From positions 1 through 34,041 of the forward strand of contig CADAVL010000006.1 in NCBI GenBank assembly GCA_902791335.1: a stretch of DNA of 34,041 nucleotides, read 5' to 3'. The notes beneath the pieces were generated by a model that saw only the letters and a list, made by a program, of their open reading frames with translations, did not search any database and had not been told where the DNA came from. The stretch is from Oscillospiraceae bacterium (GTDB lineage: Bacteria > Bacillota > Clostridia > Oscillospirales > Acutalibacteraceae). The position numbers and the translations under genes were made by a program. Positions within the stretch are counted from its first letter, which is position 1, and the number at the start of each line of letters is the position of its first letter. Of this stretch, positions 24,566 to 33,760 are shown piece after piece.

Positions 24566-27160
24566 TCAATATTCCACTTCATCACGGCGCGCCTGCATTT
24601 CCATGAGCTGCGCCTTGGTGATCAGCACAGCGCGGGGTTTTGCGCCCTCGTAAGGTCCGATAATGCCGCGCTCTGCCATTGAATCCATAATCCTTGCCGC
24701 TCTGGCGTAGCCGAGCTTTAATCGGCGTTGCAACAGCGAAGTGGAAGCCTGTCCGTTTTCCACCACGCATTCAATCGCCGCCTGCAGCATCGGATCGGCC
24801 TCTTCATCGGCATTCTGGTCGCCGCCTTTTTTGTTGTCCTTGGAGGAGGCGGCCTGGCGCTCGATCTCCTCCATAATATTGCTGTCGTATTCGTCGGTGC
24901 GAACACCCTTAATAAACTCCACGACGGCCTCCACCTCGCTGTCGCTGACAAAGCAGCCCTGAATACGGCGCGGTTTAATCGCGCCCACGGGGTTAAACAG
25001 CATATCGCCGCGCCCCATCAGCCGCTCGGCGCCGCCCATATCCAAAATGGTTCGGCTGTCCACGGCGGACGAAACGGCAAAGGCAATTCTTGAGGGAATA
25101 TTGGCCTTGATAATACCCGTAATCACATCGACTGACGGCCGCTGCGTGGCAATCAGCAGGTGCATTCCGGCGGCGCGCGCCTTTTGTGCAATGCGGCAGA
25201 TCGAATCCTCCACCTCGTGCGGCGCGGTCATCATCAGGTCGGCCAGCTCGTCGATAATGATCACAATGTGCGGCATTTTGATCATGTCGTCGTTCTTCTC
25301 GGCCAAACGGTTGTAGCCCTCTAAATTTCTGACATCGTTTTCGGCAAACATTTTATACCGCTTTTCCATTTCGGTAACCGCCCAACCGAGCGCACCGGCC
25401 GCCTTTCTCGGGTCGGTGACCACCGGCACCAAAAGGTGCGGAATTCCGTTGTAAATGCCCAGCTCAACCACTTTGGGGTCGATCATTAAAAGCTTTACTT
25501 CGTCGGGCGTGGCATTATAAAGCAGACTCACAATAATAGAGTTGATACAGACCGATTTACCGGAACCTGTTGCACCGGCAATCAGGCCGTGCGGCATTTT
25601 TGCAATATCGGTCACGATCGGCGTGCCGGCAATATCCTTGCCCATGGCAACGGTGAGTTTTGATTTTGAGGAGGTAAAGGCTTTGGAATCAATGATTTCG
25701 CGCACCGTAACAATGCGTGAATTCTTGTTCGGCACCTCAATACCCACGGCAGGTTTATTCGGAATCGGCGCTTCAATCCGCACGCCGGCCGTGGCAAGGT
25801 TCATCGCAATATCGTCGGAAAGGCTCGTGATCTTGCTGATCTTTACACCGGCGGCCGGCTGCAGCTCGTATCGCGTGATCGAAGGGCCGACGCTGATATT
25901 GATAATTTTGGTTTCCACGCCAAAGCTTCTTAAAATGTTTACCAGCTGTTCGCCGGTGGCCTCATAATCGCCCACCATGGCGCCGCCGCCCGACCCCTCC
26001 TGCAAAAGAGAGAGCGGCGGAAAACGGTAGGCGTTTTCGTCCTGCGGAATTTCATTTAAGGAAAGCCCTTTTGGAATTTCGGCGTCCTTTTCGGAAGCTT
26101 CGGCTGATTTTTCGGCGGTATCAGCCGTCTTTTCGTCAGTATCGGTATCCGTCGTGGTCTTATTCCCTACACTTTCCGCCGCACCGTGCGCTGCTGCCGC
26201 AACGCCGTTGATCGTCACCCCGGCAGCTTCGACAGCCGCATCGGCGGCAGTGCCGGACGTTTTGGAATGCATGAGGTCACCGCTGCTTTCGGCCGCATTT
26301 TGGGATTCTTCTGCGTTTTCGGGATTATATTCCACGCCGCGATAGGTGGCAATCACCTTGCGGCGCTTTTCTGCTACGTTGAGCGGCCGTTCGGTGATCT
26401 CCTCCACCGATTCATGCGGCCCGCGATTCTCGCCCGCGATCGGCACGTCAACATCAAACCGTGGCTCTTTGGAAACCGCACGGCGCTGCTCTCGCTCCTC
26501 CATGTGGTTTTCAATGGCCTGCCCTGCCGAGCGAATGGGCTTGGAAAGCATACCGTAAGCGGAAATCAAGGTGGTACCGGTCACAAACATCAAAACCACC
26601 ACAATTAAAATGATCACCGTGATTTTTGAGCCGATCTCCCCCAGCGCTTTATACATCGGGTGCCCGAGCGCCGCGCCGAACACGCCGCCGAATACACCGT
26701 CATAATCAAACGATTTTCCAACGTGCTCTACAAACGGCAGACGTTCCGAAACGCCGGAGAAAATATCCATGGCGGCACAGATAAACCAGACCAAAAAACC
26801 CGATTCCGTGAGCCTTGCCGCAAACTTGCCGGAAAACTTGTCCATGGCGCCGAGAATGGCCACGATTCCTAAAAGCACCGGCATAATATAAGCGCAAATG
26901 CCGAAAAGACCGAACATAATTTTGTTCAGCCAAAACCACACGTTGTGTTCTTCTGTTTTAATAATTGCAACAAACATGAAAAAGACAGCCAGCGCAAACA
27001 AAAGGATCGCGCGCATCTGTTTTTTGCCGTTGGAGGGAACCTCCTCGCGCATTCTTTCGATCTCGGTTGCCGTGGCGCTTTTCTTTTGCGTTTCTGTTCC
27101 GGACGATTTCGCCGTACTCTTTTTTGCAGTCCTTTTGGGTGCTTTTTTTGATGCAGCCAT
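24566..27160 (-). CDS. FtsK/SpoIIIE family DNA translocase
   Basis: From ATG 27160 the protein has 864 residues. An Ala/Lys-rich N-terminus is followed by four hydrophobic helices (about residues 50-210). A low-complexity Glu/Ala linker (about 220-390) comes next, then the motor domain. The motor shows Walker [13 protein letters not shown], Walker [32 protein letters not shown], and a gamma winged-helix domain at the end ([20 protein letters not shown]). It pumps DNA through division or sporulation septa. The position beside ylzJ and tepA matches spoIIIE of B. subtilis. A GTG at 27181 lies upstream; GAGGAG is 13 bases from the ATG. Whether it is the vegetative or sporulation paralogue cannot be told. 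Confidence 0.95.
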   Translation of the reverse strand: MAASKKAPKRTAKKSTAKSSGTETQKKSATATEIERMREEVPSNGKKQMRAILLFALAVFFMFVAIIKTEEHNVWFWLNKIMFGLFGICAYIMPVLLGIVAILGAMDKFSGKFAARLTESGFLVWFICAAMDIFSGVSERLPFVEHVGKSFDYDGVFGGVFGAALGHPMYKALGEIGSKITVIILIVVVLMFVTGTTLISAYGMLSKPIRSAGQAIENHMEEREQRRAVSKEPRFDVDVPIAGENRGPHESVEEITERPLNVAEKRRKVIATYRGVEYNPENAEESQNAAESSGDLMHSKTSGTAADAAVEAAGVTINGVAAAAHGAAESVGNKTTTDTDTDEKTADTAEKSAEASEKDAEIPKGLSLNEIPQDENAYRFPPLSLLQEGSGGGAMVGDYEATGEQLVNILRSFGVETKIINISVGPSITRYELQPAAGVKISKITSLSDDIAMNLATAGVRIEAPIPNKPAVGIEVPNKNSRIVTVREIIDSKAFTSSKSKLTVAMGKDIAGTPIVTDIAKMPHGLIAGATGSGKSVCINSIIVSLLYNATPDEVKLLMIDPKVVELGIYNGIPHLLVPVVTDPRKAAGALGWAVTEMEKRYKMFAENDVRNLEGYNRLAEKNDDMIKMPHIVIIIDELADLMMTAPHEVEDSICRIAQKARAAGMHLLIATQRPSVDVITGIIKANIPSRIAFAVSSAVDSRTILDMGGAERLMGRGDMLFNPVGAIKPRRIQGCFVSDSEVEAVVEFIKGVRTDEYDSNIMEEIERQAASSKDNKKGGDQNADEEADPMLQAAIECVVENGQASTSLLQRRLKLGYARAARIMDSMAERGIIGPYEGAKPRAVLITKAQLMEMQARRDEVEY

Positions 27161-27227
27161 ATTTTTTATGTAACTCCTCACAAAATGATTGTTTTTTTAA
27201 GGTTTTGGGCAAGCCCTCAACCGCGAG

Positions 27228-27257
27228 TATATATTTCAGGGTTATATTTTATGTAAA
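27228..27257 (-). promoter_or_regulatory. Possible promoter for ftsK/spoIIIE
   Basis: On the minus strand TTTACA (27257-27252), an 18-base spacer and TATATA (27233-27228) lie in the 197-base gap after ylzJ. Just upstream is an imperfect hairpin (TCGTGTAAAGC with GCTTTTGCACGA). The -10 is weak and AT-rich sequence makes chance matches likely. Confidence 0.3.
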
Positions 27258-27357
27258 CCTCGTGCAAAAGCAAAGGCTTTACACGAAGCTTTCAGACTGA
27301 TTTTCGGTTTGTATTTTTAAGGGCCGCCTTTTGGACCTATTTTGGCCTGTTTTCAGT

Positions 27358-27561
27358 CTACTGTTTCAAATAAAAATCCGAGCCGATCTTATAATTCGGG
27401 TTTAAATAATCGGCAGGATCGGTGGAGTCAATCCGCGAAAGCACCGTCCGACCGTCCTCTTTTGTGCATTCGGCAAAGCCGTGGCGCAGGCGATAATACT
27501 CATAAGGGCTTTCTTTTGACGGAAAGATCATTCGGGGCGGTACAATGGAGTGAAGTATCAT
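27358..27561 (-). CDS. ylzJ: YlzJ-like protein
   Basis: The 67-residue protein starts [14 protein letters not shown], a typical YlzJ opening in which the segment around ILY-VMP is conserved, and ends in [14 protein letters not shown]. No function is known. The call rests mostly on size, opening motif and position: tepA, ylzJ and spoIIIE occur in this order in B. subtilis. The start overlaps the tepA stop (ATGA), showing coupled translation. Confidence 0.8.
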   Translation of the reverse strand: MILHSIVPPRMIFPSKESPYEYYRLRHGFAECTKEDGRTVLSRIDSTDPADYLNPNYKIGSDFYLKQ

Positions 27562-28406
27562 GCCGTTTCACCGCCTTCGATCATGCCATAAAGGCAGTCG
27601 AGCGCTTCGTGCAGGCCGCCAAGGTGGTCGATTAACCCCTCTTTTACCGCCGTTTCGCCCTCTAACACCGTGCCCATGTCGGTAACCAGTTCGCCTACGT
27701 TGAGCATCAATTCTTTTAAGCGCTCTTTTGAAATGTTGGAATTATCGGTGACAAAGCGCACGATGCGATCCTGCATTTTATCAAAATAATTGAGCATCTG
27801 CGGCACGCCCAGCACAAGGCCGGAGGTTCTCACAGGGTGCAGCGTCATGGTGGCGCTCGGTGCAATAAAGGACCGCTTGGCCGAGACCGCCAGCGGCACG
27901 CCAATGGAATGGCCGCCGCCCAAAACCAGCGAAACCGTAGGTTTTTTCATGCCGGCAATCAGCTCTGCAATGGCAAGGCCGGCCTCCACATCGCCGCCGA
28001 CGGTGTTGAGAATAATGATAAGTCCCTCAATTTCCCGATCTTCCTCAATGGCGACCAACTGCGGAATGACGTGCTCATACTTTGTGGTTTTGTTTTGCTG
28101 CGGCAGGATAAAATGTCCTTCGATCTGGCCGATCACGGTAAGACAGTGAATGACGTGCTTGCCGCGCGTGGTGGTGACTGAGCCCATTTTTTCGATCAGC
28201 TCCAACTGATCGCCGACGGGAAGTTCCTTTAGATCCGCATTTTTGTTCGGCTCGTTTTGCGGCTCATTGCCAGGTTCCGTTTGCGGATCGTTGCTTGGCG
28301 CTGAATCGGGCGCGGTGTCCGCCTTGATGTTCGGTGCGTTTTTTAAGGTATTCTGAAAGCTGTCGCCCCCGTTTTCGGGCAGCTGCGTATTCTTACGGTC
28401 ACTCAC
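27558..28406 (-). CDS. tepA: ClpP-fold serine protease, TepA type
   Basis: The 282-residue protein has an acidic, Pro/Asn/Asp-rich N-terminal ~65 residues ([10 protein letters not shown]) that look disordered. The ClpP-like domain follows: [38 protein letters not shown], the nucleophile site [14 protein letters not shown] and [10 protein letters not shown] with the putative catalytic His. TepA is linked to protein translocation and spore development in Bacillus. The GTG at 28406 is preceded by GAAGG eight bases away. The neighbour order tepA-ylzJ-ftsK/spoIIIE is conserved, and a good promoter lies about 60 bases upstream. Confidence 0.9.
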   Translation of the reverse strand: MSDRKNTQLPENGGDSFQNTLKNAPNIKADTAPDSAPSNDPQTEPGNEPQNEPNKNADLKELPVGDQLELIEKMGSVTTTRGKHVIHCLTVIGQIEGHFILPQQNKTTKYEHVIPQLVAIEEDREIEGLIIILNTVGGDVEAGLAIAELIAGMKKPTVSLVLGGGHSIGVPLAVSAKRSFIAPSATMTLHPVRTSGLVLGVPQMLNYFDKMQDRIVRFVTDNSNISKERLKELMLNVGELVTDMGTVLEGETAVKEGLIDHLGGLHEALDCLYGMIEGGETA

Positions 28407-28468
28407 AAATAAAACCTTCTTTCCTTCGGTTTTATTATGGAGTGCAAAGCCTTAGAATATACTAAATT

Positions 28469-28497
28469 ATTATAACATTAATCTTTAAAATTTGCAA
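28469..28497 (-). promoter_or_regulatory. Sigma-A promoter for tepA-ylzJ
   Basis: On the minus strand TTGCAA (28497-28492), a 17-base spacer and TATAAT (28474-28469) lie about 60 bases before the tepA GTG. It can also serve ylzJ and possibly ftsK. Confidence 0.75.
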
Positions 28498-28597
28498 TAG
28501 CCGACGCTCGTCAGCCTAACCGAATTTATTTTTCACCTGCAGACCGTTCTCGTTCAGTCGGTATTTTAAAGGTTCCGCCGTTTGAGGCCCTCGGCAG

Positions 28598-29143
28598 TTA
28601 CAGCAAATACTGAATGATCATCACCGCTTTTAAGGTCTGATCACCTAAATTTATGTAGCGGTGCTCGCCGGAGGCATTAAACTGCAGCGCGTCGTTTTTT
28701 TCAAGCGTATAATCCCGTCCGTCGGCCGAAATTTGCATTTTTCCTTTTAAAAGCAGCAGATATTCCACGCTGTTTTTGGAATGCCCCACCGACAAATGCT
28801 CGCTGTTCGGCTCCATTTCAAGCAGGAATAGCTCAAAATTTCTTTTTTCGTTTTTGGGGTAATAGCCGTAAACGCAATAGCCCTTGTCGCGCTGCTTTAC
28901 CGCGTCGGCGGCGCGCACCGATACCGCGTCGTCCTCCTGCGGCTCAATCAGGCTGGTATACGGCAGCCCCAGTGCGCCGGCCAATTTCCAAATGGTGTTG
29001 ATGGTGGGGTTCGAGTCGCCGCGTTCAATTTGCGAAATGATCACCTTGCTCAGCCCTGCGCGCTCAGCCAGTTGGCCTTGGCTCAGCCGCTTTTCCTCGC
29101 GAATCGTTTTGAGATTATGCGCAATAATCTTGCCAACGTCCAT
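28598..29143 (-). CDS. XRE-type regulator with C-terminal cupin domain
   Basis: This 181-residue regulator has an HTH (residues ~8-62: LKTIREEKRLSQGQLAERAG, then SKVIISQIERGDSNPTINTI), a linker, and a cupin barrel (~105-180: LSVGHSKNSVEYLLLLKGKM, GRDYTLEKNDALQFNASGEH). Such proteins sense small ligands and often control adjacent transport or amine-metabolism genes. It is divergent from azlCD across 198 bases that hold paired AT-rich palindromes, so it most likely controls azlCD and itself. GGAGGG lies ten bases before the ATG. The cupin metal-binding His set looks incomplete (H in VGHS, H in GEH), so ligand binding may not need metal. Confidence 0.92.
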   Translation of the reverse strand: MDVGKIIAHNLKTIREEKRLSQGQLAERAGLSKVIISQIERGDSNPTINTIWKLAGALGLPYTSLIEPQEDDAVSVRAADAVKQRDKGYCVYGYYPKNEKRNFELFLLEMEPNSEHLSVGHSKNSVEYLLLLKGKMQISADGRDYTLEKNDALQFNASGEHRYINLGDQTLKAVMIIQYLL

Positions 29144-29190
29144 AAATCTTGTACCCTCCGAATTGTCGTTTTACAGCAAAATCTACAAAA

Positions 29191-29276
29191 TATATTTTAC
29201 GTATTGAAAAATATATTTAATGGTGTTATAATGCCGTTGTGATAAACTATATTTTACACGATATTCAATAAAATAT
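29191..29276. promoter_or_regulatory. Candidate operators in the azlC/XRE-cupin intergenic region
   Basis: Two inverted repeats share the 10-mer TATATTTTAC: TATATTTT/AAAATATA at 29191-29215 and ATATTTTA/TAAAATAT at 29249-29276. Both have perfect 8-base arms. The first covers the azlC -35; the second lies just after the transcription start. The arrangement suits repression by the divergent XRE-cupin protein, but the region is AT-rich. Confidence 0.45.
29204..29232 (+). promoter_or_regulatory. Sigma-A promoter for azlCD
   Basis: TTGAAA (29204-29209), a 17-base spacer and TATAAT (29227-29232) lie about 110 bases upstream of azlC, leaving a leader of about 100 bases that contains the second palindrome. 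Confidence 0.75.
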
Positions 29277-29341
29277 CAAGTCTTGTCACAGCAAAATGTC
29301 CGAAAAGGCAAATTTTTTCAAATTCAAACGGAGGTAAAACT

Positions 29342-30040
29342 ATGAAACTGAAAGCACTCAAAGCCGCCTTTCCCCACACGCTGCCGATCCTTGCGGGCTT
29401 TTCGTTTCTAGGCCTCGCGTACGGTATTTATATGAACGTCAGCGGTTTTTCGTTTCTTTACCCCATGCTGATGAGCGTGCTGATCTTCGGCGGCTCTTTG
29501 GAATTTGTGGCGGTGGAAATGCTTTTGAGTCCGTTTGCGCCGCTGCAGGTGTTTTTAATGACCCTGCTCATTCAGACGCGGCATTTGTTTTACGGGATTT
29601 CCATGCTCAGCAAATTAAAGGGTTTGAGATTCAAAAAATACTACATCATTTTTGGTATGTGCGACGAAACCTTTTCCATTATCTATTCCGTGGACGCGCC
29701 GAAAGACGTTGATCGCGGCTGGTTTATGTTTTTTGTCACGCTGCTGAATCATTTTTACTGGGTGCTCGGCTCGACCGTAGGCGGTCTTGTAGGGTCGCTC
29801 ATCACGGTGAATACCGACGGGATCAGCTTTGTTATGACGGCCATGTTTGTGGTGATCTTTTTGGAGCAATGGATCAAAGAAAAGAACCACGCTTCCGCCG
29901 TGATGGGGCTTTTGTCGGCGGCGGTCTGCCTTTGCATTTTCGGCGCGAACGCCTTTTTGCTGCCCACCATGGCGGTCATTATTTTATTGCTTGCAATGTT
30001 TCAAAAGCCGATTCAAAGAACGGAGGTGCAGTTATCATGA
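29342..30040 (+). CDS. azlC: AzlC family branched-chain amino acid exporter, large subunit
   Basis: The 232-residue membrane protein shows the AzlC signature: an N-terminal AAFPHTLPILAGFSFLGLAYGIYM, LIFGGSLEFVAVEMLL with the family GGSxEF-type motif, and LIQTRHLFYGISM, which matches the conserved NxRH/ARH-like motif. About seven hydrophobic segments can be seen. With AzlD it exports branched-chain amino acids or their analogues. GGAGGT lies six bases before the ATG. It overlaps azlD by four bases (ATGA) and is divergent from an XRE-cupin regulator. Confidence 0.93.
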   Translation: MKLKALKAAFPHTLPILAGFSFLGLAYGIYMNVSGFSFLYPMLMSVLIFGGSLEFVAVEMLLSPFAPLQVFLMTLLIQTRHLFYGISMLSKLKGLRFKKYYIIFGMCDETFSIIYSVDAPKDVDRGWFMFFVTLLNHFYWVLGSTVGGLVGSLITVNTDGISFVMTAMFVVIFLEQWIKEKNHASAVMGLLSAAVCLCIFGANAFLLPTMAVIILLLAMFQKPIQRTEVQLS

Positions 30041-30375
30041 GCGGAACCATGACTTTTTATGAACAAATCATCACGATCGGTCTTTGCGTGCTTGGCACGG
30101 TCATTACACGATTTCTGCCCTTTGCCGTGTTTAAGGAAAGCAAAACGCCGCCGCAGTTTATCAACTACATCGGAAAATATCTGCCCTCGGCCGTTTTCGG
30201 TATGCTGGTGATCTATTGCTTAAAGGACGTCAGCTTTTTAAGCGGCTGGCACGGCCTGCCGGAGCTGATTGCCATTGCGCTCACTGCCGCGCTGCACCTG
30301 TGGCGGCGCAATATGCTTTTGTCCGTTTCCGCCGGCACCATTTCTTATATGCTGCTGATCCATTTTGTGTTTTAA
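30037..30375 (+). CDS. azlD: AzlD family branched-chain amino acid exporter, small subunit
   Basis: The 112-residue protein has four hydrophobic segments: EQIITIGLCVLGTVITRFLPF with the TRFLPF motif typical of AzlD, INYIGKYLPSAVFGMLVIYC, LPELIAIALTAALHLW, and SAGTISYMLLIHFVF. Its ATG is inside the azlC end with CGGAGG seven bases before it. AzlD pairs with AzlC to form the exporter. A weak AAAAGC/GCTTTT hairpin followed by T-rich sequence lies directly after the stop. Confidence 0.92.
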   Translation: MSGTMTFYEQIITIGLCVLGTVITRFLPFAVFKESKTPPQFINYIGKYLPSAVFGMLVIYCLKDVSFLSGWHGLPELIAIALTAALHLWRRNMLLSVSAGTISYMLLIHFVF

Positions 30376-30540
30376 AAAGCATTCAGCTTTTGAGAATTTT
30401 TTTGGCTGTCTCCCGCCGGCCTAAAATCCGAACGCTATGATTAAAGCTTGCTGACGTGACTGCGCTGCTTTTTTGGAAGGAGCGGAACATTCGCGAAAGT
30501 CTTTTAAAGTATCGTTCGCGGCGGCAAAGGGAATAGTCCG

Positions 30541-30703
30541 AAAATTCGCGCCCGCGCAGCGGCATAGGCAACCCATTGGGGGGCCTATGCCGCAAAAAGC
30601 CCCCGCAATTTCTCGGCATTTTTTCCGGGAACTTTCGACAGGCGAAGGCCGGACACCTCTCGGTGTCCGGCCTTCGCCTGTCGAATTTGTGGGGGCTTTT
30701 TTG
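30541..30703. repeat. Complex hairpin region with 24-bp perfect stem downstream of azlCD
   Basis: The region begins AATTCGCGCCCGC (30544 onward), close to the outer end of the 21880-22081 units. A hairpin GCGGCATAGGC/GCCTATGCCGC follows (30559-30592). An outer stem AAAAAGCCCCC...GGGGGCTTTTTT (30594-30604 with 30691-30702) encloses a perfect 24-base stem with a TCTC loop (30634-30657 with 30662-30685) and a small CGG/CCG hairpin. On plus it ends in GGGGGCTTTTTTG, so it can act as a strong terminator of azlCD. Together with the next terminator it fills the 458-base gap. The first ~165 bases (30376-30540) show only an 8-base TTCGCGAA-like palindromic stretch and no gene. Confidence 0.8.
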
Positions 30704-30743
30704 TCTCCTGAACAAGTCCAGTAAAAACAGACAATAGAAAAAG

Positions 30744-30790
30744 AACCGGCTGTTTTCACTTTTTAACAGAGCGAAAACAGCCGGTTTTTT
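30744..30790. terminator. Bidirectional terminator between azlCD region and APC permease
   Basis: AACCGGCTGTTTTC (30744-30757) pairs perfectly with GAAAACAGCCGGTT (30773-30786) around a 15-base loop. Plus-strand exit is TTTTTATT and minus-strand exit is CTTTTTC. It should end the permease transcript, 48 bases after its stop. Confidence 0.85.
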
Positions 30791-30833
30791 ATTATGTTAT
30801 GAAGCCTCCGTGCCTCAAAAGCCTTGCCGCAGA

Positions 30834-32603
30834 TTACTCAGCGTCGGTTTCGGTTGCGGCAGTTTCTTTGGCGGCCCTCTTTATGCCTTTCGGCAGGAAC
30901 AGCGAGCCAACGCCCATAATCACGCCGAACACAATGAAATAGAACAGCACAGGACATGAGAACGAGGGGGACTTTGTGGTGTAAGACGCACGAATGGTTA
31001 AGTCGCCCTTTGTGGCAAAGGTGATATTGTCGTTGTATGTAACATTGGTCAATTTACTGGTGTTATAAAGCACCAGCACGGAGTTGGATTTTACCTTTTC
31101 AGGACTGATCTCACTGCCGTCGGAATTATTGAACACCAAGCGGTCGGTTTCCGAATTGAAGGTCACGCGAACGCCCTCATCGTCCACAATGTAATCCACG
31201 CCGTCCACGGTGAATTCGCCGCTGGAATAAGCCGTGGCGGTAATACCGTCGCCGATCTGTACTTTGCCGTCCTTTACGGAAAGCTGTACGGTGGTTTCGG
31301 TCACTTTACTGCCGTCTTTCGCATTGAGATACGGCTCAATGCCGTGCGCGTAAATGGCAGCAAAGATCATAACCAGTGCGGCAATTATTGATAGCAACGG
31401 CAAAATTTTGTTTTTGAAAACGCTATCTTTACCGCTTTTCTTAATAAACAGAATAAAGATCGGCAGATACAGCGCATAAAGCGTTACAATGGGCAGTTCG
31501 GAGGAATCAAAGCCGAAAATTCCAAACAGGTTGTCGCGCAGGTTTGCGCCGAAGAAATAAAACAGCCAAAGTACGCTGACTAAGAGGCCGAAAATGGCGG
31601 AATTGGTGGGCATATTGGTTTTGGGGCTGACCTCGGAGAAGATGTCCGGACGGGGGCCGCCGCCACGCACGGCAATAGAATACATACCGCGGGTACAGCC
31701 AAGCATAAGTCCGTTTAAGGTGCCGAGGCAGGAAATTACGATAAACGCCTTTAAAATGGTGCCGCCAACCGTTTTGAAAATGTTGGTGAAAGCAACCGTT
31801 GCGCCGTCGTTGATCAGAGTGGTGACCGACGCGCCGCCGGCAAGACCGATGTAATAAATAATATAAACGCAAACCACAATGATAGAGCCGACGGTCAGTG
31901 CAATCGGCAGATTACGCTTTGCATTTTTCAGCTCGGCATTGATGGAGGTTGCAATGATCCAACCCTCATACGCAAAGGCTGTGGCAACAATGGCCGCAAG
32001 CAAAGAGCTTGCGTTGCCGTTGCCGGCAGTGGCAAAGCTTGCGGAAATATTGCCGTTGGTGATGCCGACGATCGAGCCGACAACCGCCATTAAAAGCAGC
32101 GGAATCAGTTTGATAATGGTGGTAGAAACCTGGAATTTACCGGCAATTACCGGGGATAATGCATTCATTACATAGCTTCCGATGAGGAAAACGCCGGCTA
32201 ACGCCATGCAGGTAGGACCGGCAATATCCGAAGAGCCGAACAGCTCCATGGTGTAGCGCGCCGAAAGCCAGGAAAGCACGGAAGTAAGCGTGGGATAATA
32301 GATCAGGGTCATGAACCAGCCGATTAAGTATGCATATCTCGGTCCGACCAAAGCTTCCGCATAGTCAACGACGCCGTTGACCTTTTCGTACTTGGTCGCC
32401 ATATTTGAAAAAGTGAGTGAGCAAATGATCATGATTGCGCCGCCGATGATCCACGCAAGGATTCCCAAAGGCATGTCCCCCTGCGTCTTCTGGAGGACGA
32501 CCTGCGCCTTAAAAAATACGCCACTGCCGATAACGATACCGACGACCATGGCAATAGCTGTGAGCAATCCGTATTTTTTGTGCAGGCCATTTTGGTTTTC
32601 CAT
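30834..32603 (-). CDS. APC-superfamily amino acid permease with extra extracytoplasmic domain
   Basis: The 589-residue protein has a standard APC core over residues ~1-440. The first helix is AIAMVVGIVIGSGVFFKAQ, with the GSGVF substrate motif. Further helices include LIGWFMTLIYYPTL and SLLAAIVATAFAYEGWIIAT, and the ELKNAKRNLPIAL amphipathic loop follows. It resembles SteT-like amino acid exchangers. Between the last core helices an insertion of ~125 residues (about 430-555) appears, rich in beta-like strands (VQLSVKDGKVQIGDGI, GVDYIVDDEGVRVTFNSE, NITFATKGDLTIRASY). One more helix (PVLFYFIVFGVIMGVGSLFL) closes the chain. The start has AAAGGA eight bases upstream. It lies downstream of a good promoter with a ~175-base leader. 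Confidence 0.9.
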   Translation of the reverse strand: MENQNGLHKKYGLLTAIAMVVGIVIGSGVFFKAQVVLQKTQGDMPLGILAWIIGGAIMIICSLTFSNMATKYEKVNGVVDYAEALVGPRYAYLIGWFMTLIYYPTLTSVLSWLSARYTMELFGSSDIAGPTCMALAGVFLIGSYVMNALSPVIAGKFQVSTTIIKLIPLLLMAVVGSIVGITNGNISASFATAGNGNASSLLAAIVATAFAYEGWIIATSINAELKNAKRNLPIALTVGSIIVVCVYIIYYIGLAGGASVTTLINDGATVAFTNIFKTVGGTILKAFIVISCLGTLNGLMLGCTRGMYSIAVRGGGPRPDIFSEVSPKTNMPTNSAIFGLLVSVLWLFYFFGANLRDNLFGIFGFDSSELPIVTLYALYLPIFILFIKKSGKDSVFKNKILPLLSIIAALVMIFAAIYAHGIEPYLNAKDGSKVTETTVQLSVKDGKVQIGDGITATAYSSGEFTVDGVDYIVDDEGVRVTFNSETDRLVFNNSDGSEISPEKVKSNSVLVLYNTSKLTNVTYNDNITFATKGDLTIRASYTTKSPSFSCPVLFYFIVFGVIMGVGSLFLPKGIKRAAKETAATETDAE

Positions 32604-32785
32604 AAAAACAATCCTTTCTTATAAACATTTTGCATGTGAGATTTTATTTTGCAAAATGTCTTTTTTTAACTGCCGCCGCGGTGCTTCCCAACTGCGGACA
32701 ATCCGCCGCATTTTTTATGCAGCCTATCCAAGATCAGGAAAAAATTTGACTTCACCAAAGGCGTTTTTCAGCAGTTAATAAAGTT

Positions 32786-32814
32786 ATTATACCACAGTGT
32801 TTTAAGGTATTCAA
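32786..32814 (-). promoter_or_regulatory. Sigma-A promoter for the APC permease gene
   Basis: On the minus strand TTGAAT (32814-32809), a 17-base spacer and TATAAT (32791-32786) are seen. The leader of about 175 bases includes a GCGGA/TCCGC hairpin and GC-rich sequence. I found no recognisable riboswitch there. Nothing else is seen in the 320-base gap to the SDR gene. Confidence 0.75.
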
Positions 32815-32923
32815 CAAAAATATGAATATTTTTTAAACGATTTGTGTCAAAACTATGTAAAAAATGCAGAAATACACGGATTCAAGCTTTGCAGTGTCGT
32901 TTGGCACCGCCCGGAAGCCGCGG

Positions 32924-33712
32924 TCAATTCAGCTCGTCGTCGGAAAGCTCCTTTTTTGCCATACCCATCCAAAGCCGCATAATCAAGCGGTGCGGCAAAA
33001 TTTTGGCTAAGAAATGGTGGGTCTTATTAAACAGTCCGTACATGGAAATATCCTTGCCGCGGTCGGCATCGCGCACAGCTTTTTTTACAACGTCCACAGA
33101 CGACACCATGGGCTTGGCAAAGCTTTTTTTGGAGTTTGTATCAATATCGGCGCGGCTGAAAAACTCGGTTTGAACCCAGCCGGGGCAAACGGTGGTGACC
33201 GTGATCTTGCGCGGCTTCAATTCGCGGTGCAGTGCGCGCGAATAAACCTTGACAAAGGATTTGGTGGCCGCATAAACATTGAGATACGGCAGCGGATTAT
33301 ACGTGGACGCCGAACCCATTTGAATGATTCTGCCGTTTTCTTTCATAAAGGGCAGGGTGTTTTGCGAAAAGAACACCAGCGCTTTTACATTCAGGTCGAT
33401 CATATTGAACGCCGTTTCCACCGGCACCGAATGATAAGAACCGAATTTGCCGAAACCGGCCGCATTGACAAGGTAGGATACCTCCGGATTTTCCGATTGG
33501 AGCAGCTTTTGATATTCTTCCAAGGACGCCGCTTTGGAAAGATCCAGCGGCAAAATCTTGCAGGGCTTTTGAAGCTCTTTTTGCAAGGCCTCCAGCCGCT
33601 CGGTGCGGCGTGCGATCAGCCAAAGACTGTCCACCTCCGGCTTTTTTGCAATCGCCTTTGCAAAGTCCATGCCAAGGCCCGAAGACGCACCGGTGATAAT
33701 TGCAACGCTCAT
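32924..33712 (-). CDS. Short-chain dehydrogenase/reductase
   Basis: The 262-residue protein is a classical SDR. The cofactor loop TGASSGLGMDFAKAI is at residues ~8-14, NAAGFG at ~85, the catalytic Ser in MGSASTYNPL and the YAATK (YxxxK) pair near 150-154, then TVCPGWVQTEF. The ARRTERLEAL segment after strand 2 suggests NADP preference. It resembles DltE/YqjQ-like SDRs of unknown substrate. GGAGGT lies six bases before the ATG. It is followed by the APC permease on the same strand, but a separate promoter for that gene makes an operon less likely. Confidence 0.93.
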   Translation of the reverse strand: MSVAIITGASSGLGMDFAKAIAKKPEVDSLWLIARRTERLEALQKELQKPCKILPLDLSKAASLEEYQKLLQSENPEVSYLVNAAGFGKFGSYHSVPVETAFNMIDLNVKALVFFSQNTLPFMKENGRIIQMGSASTYNPLPYLNVYAATKSFVKVYSRALHRELKPRKITVTTVCPGWVQTEFFSRADIDTNSKKSFAKPMVSSVDVVKKAVRDADRGKDISMYGLFNKTHHFLAKILPHRLIMRLWMGMAKKELSDDELN

Positions 33713-33760
33713 AATGATACCTCCGTTTATTTCTACAGTTTGATTTTCGGTTTTGTTTAG

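Noticed and set aside
32604..32785. T-box-like sequence GGGAAGCACCGCGG in the APC permease leader
   Set aside because: It resembles the end of the T-box consensus but lacks the essential UGGN bulge. No stem I features or clear terminator follow, so I do not call a T-box riboswitch.
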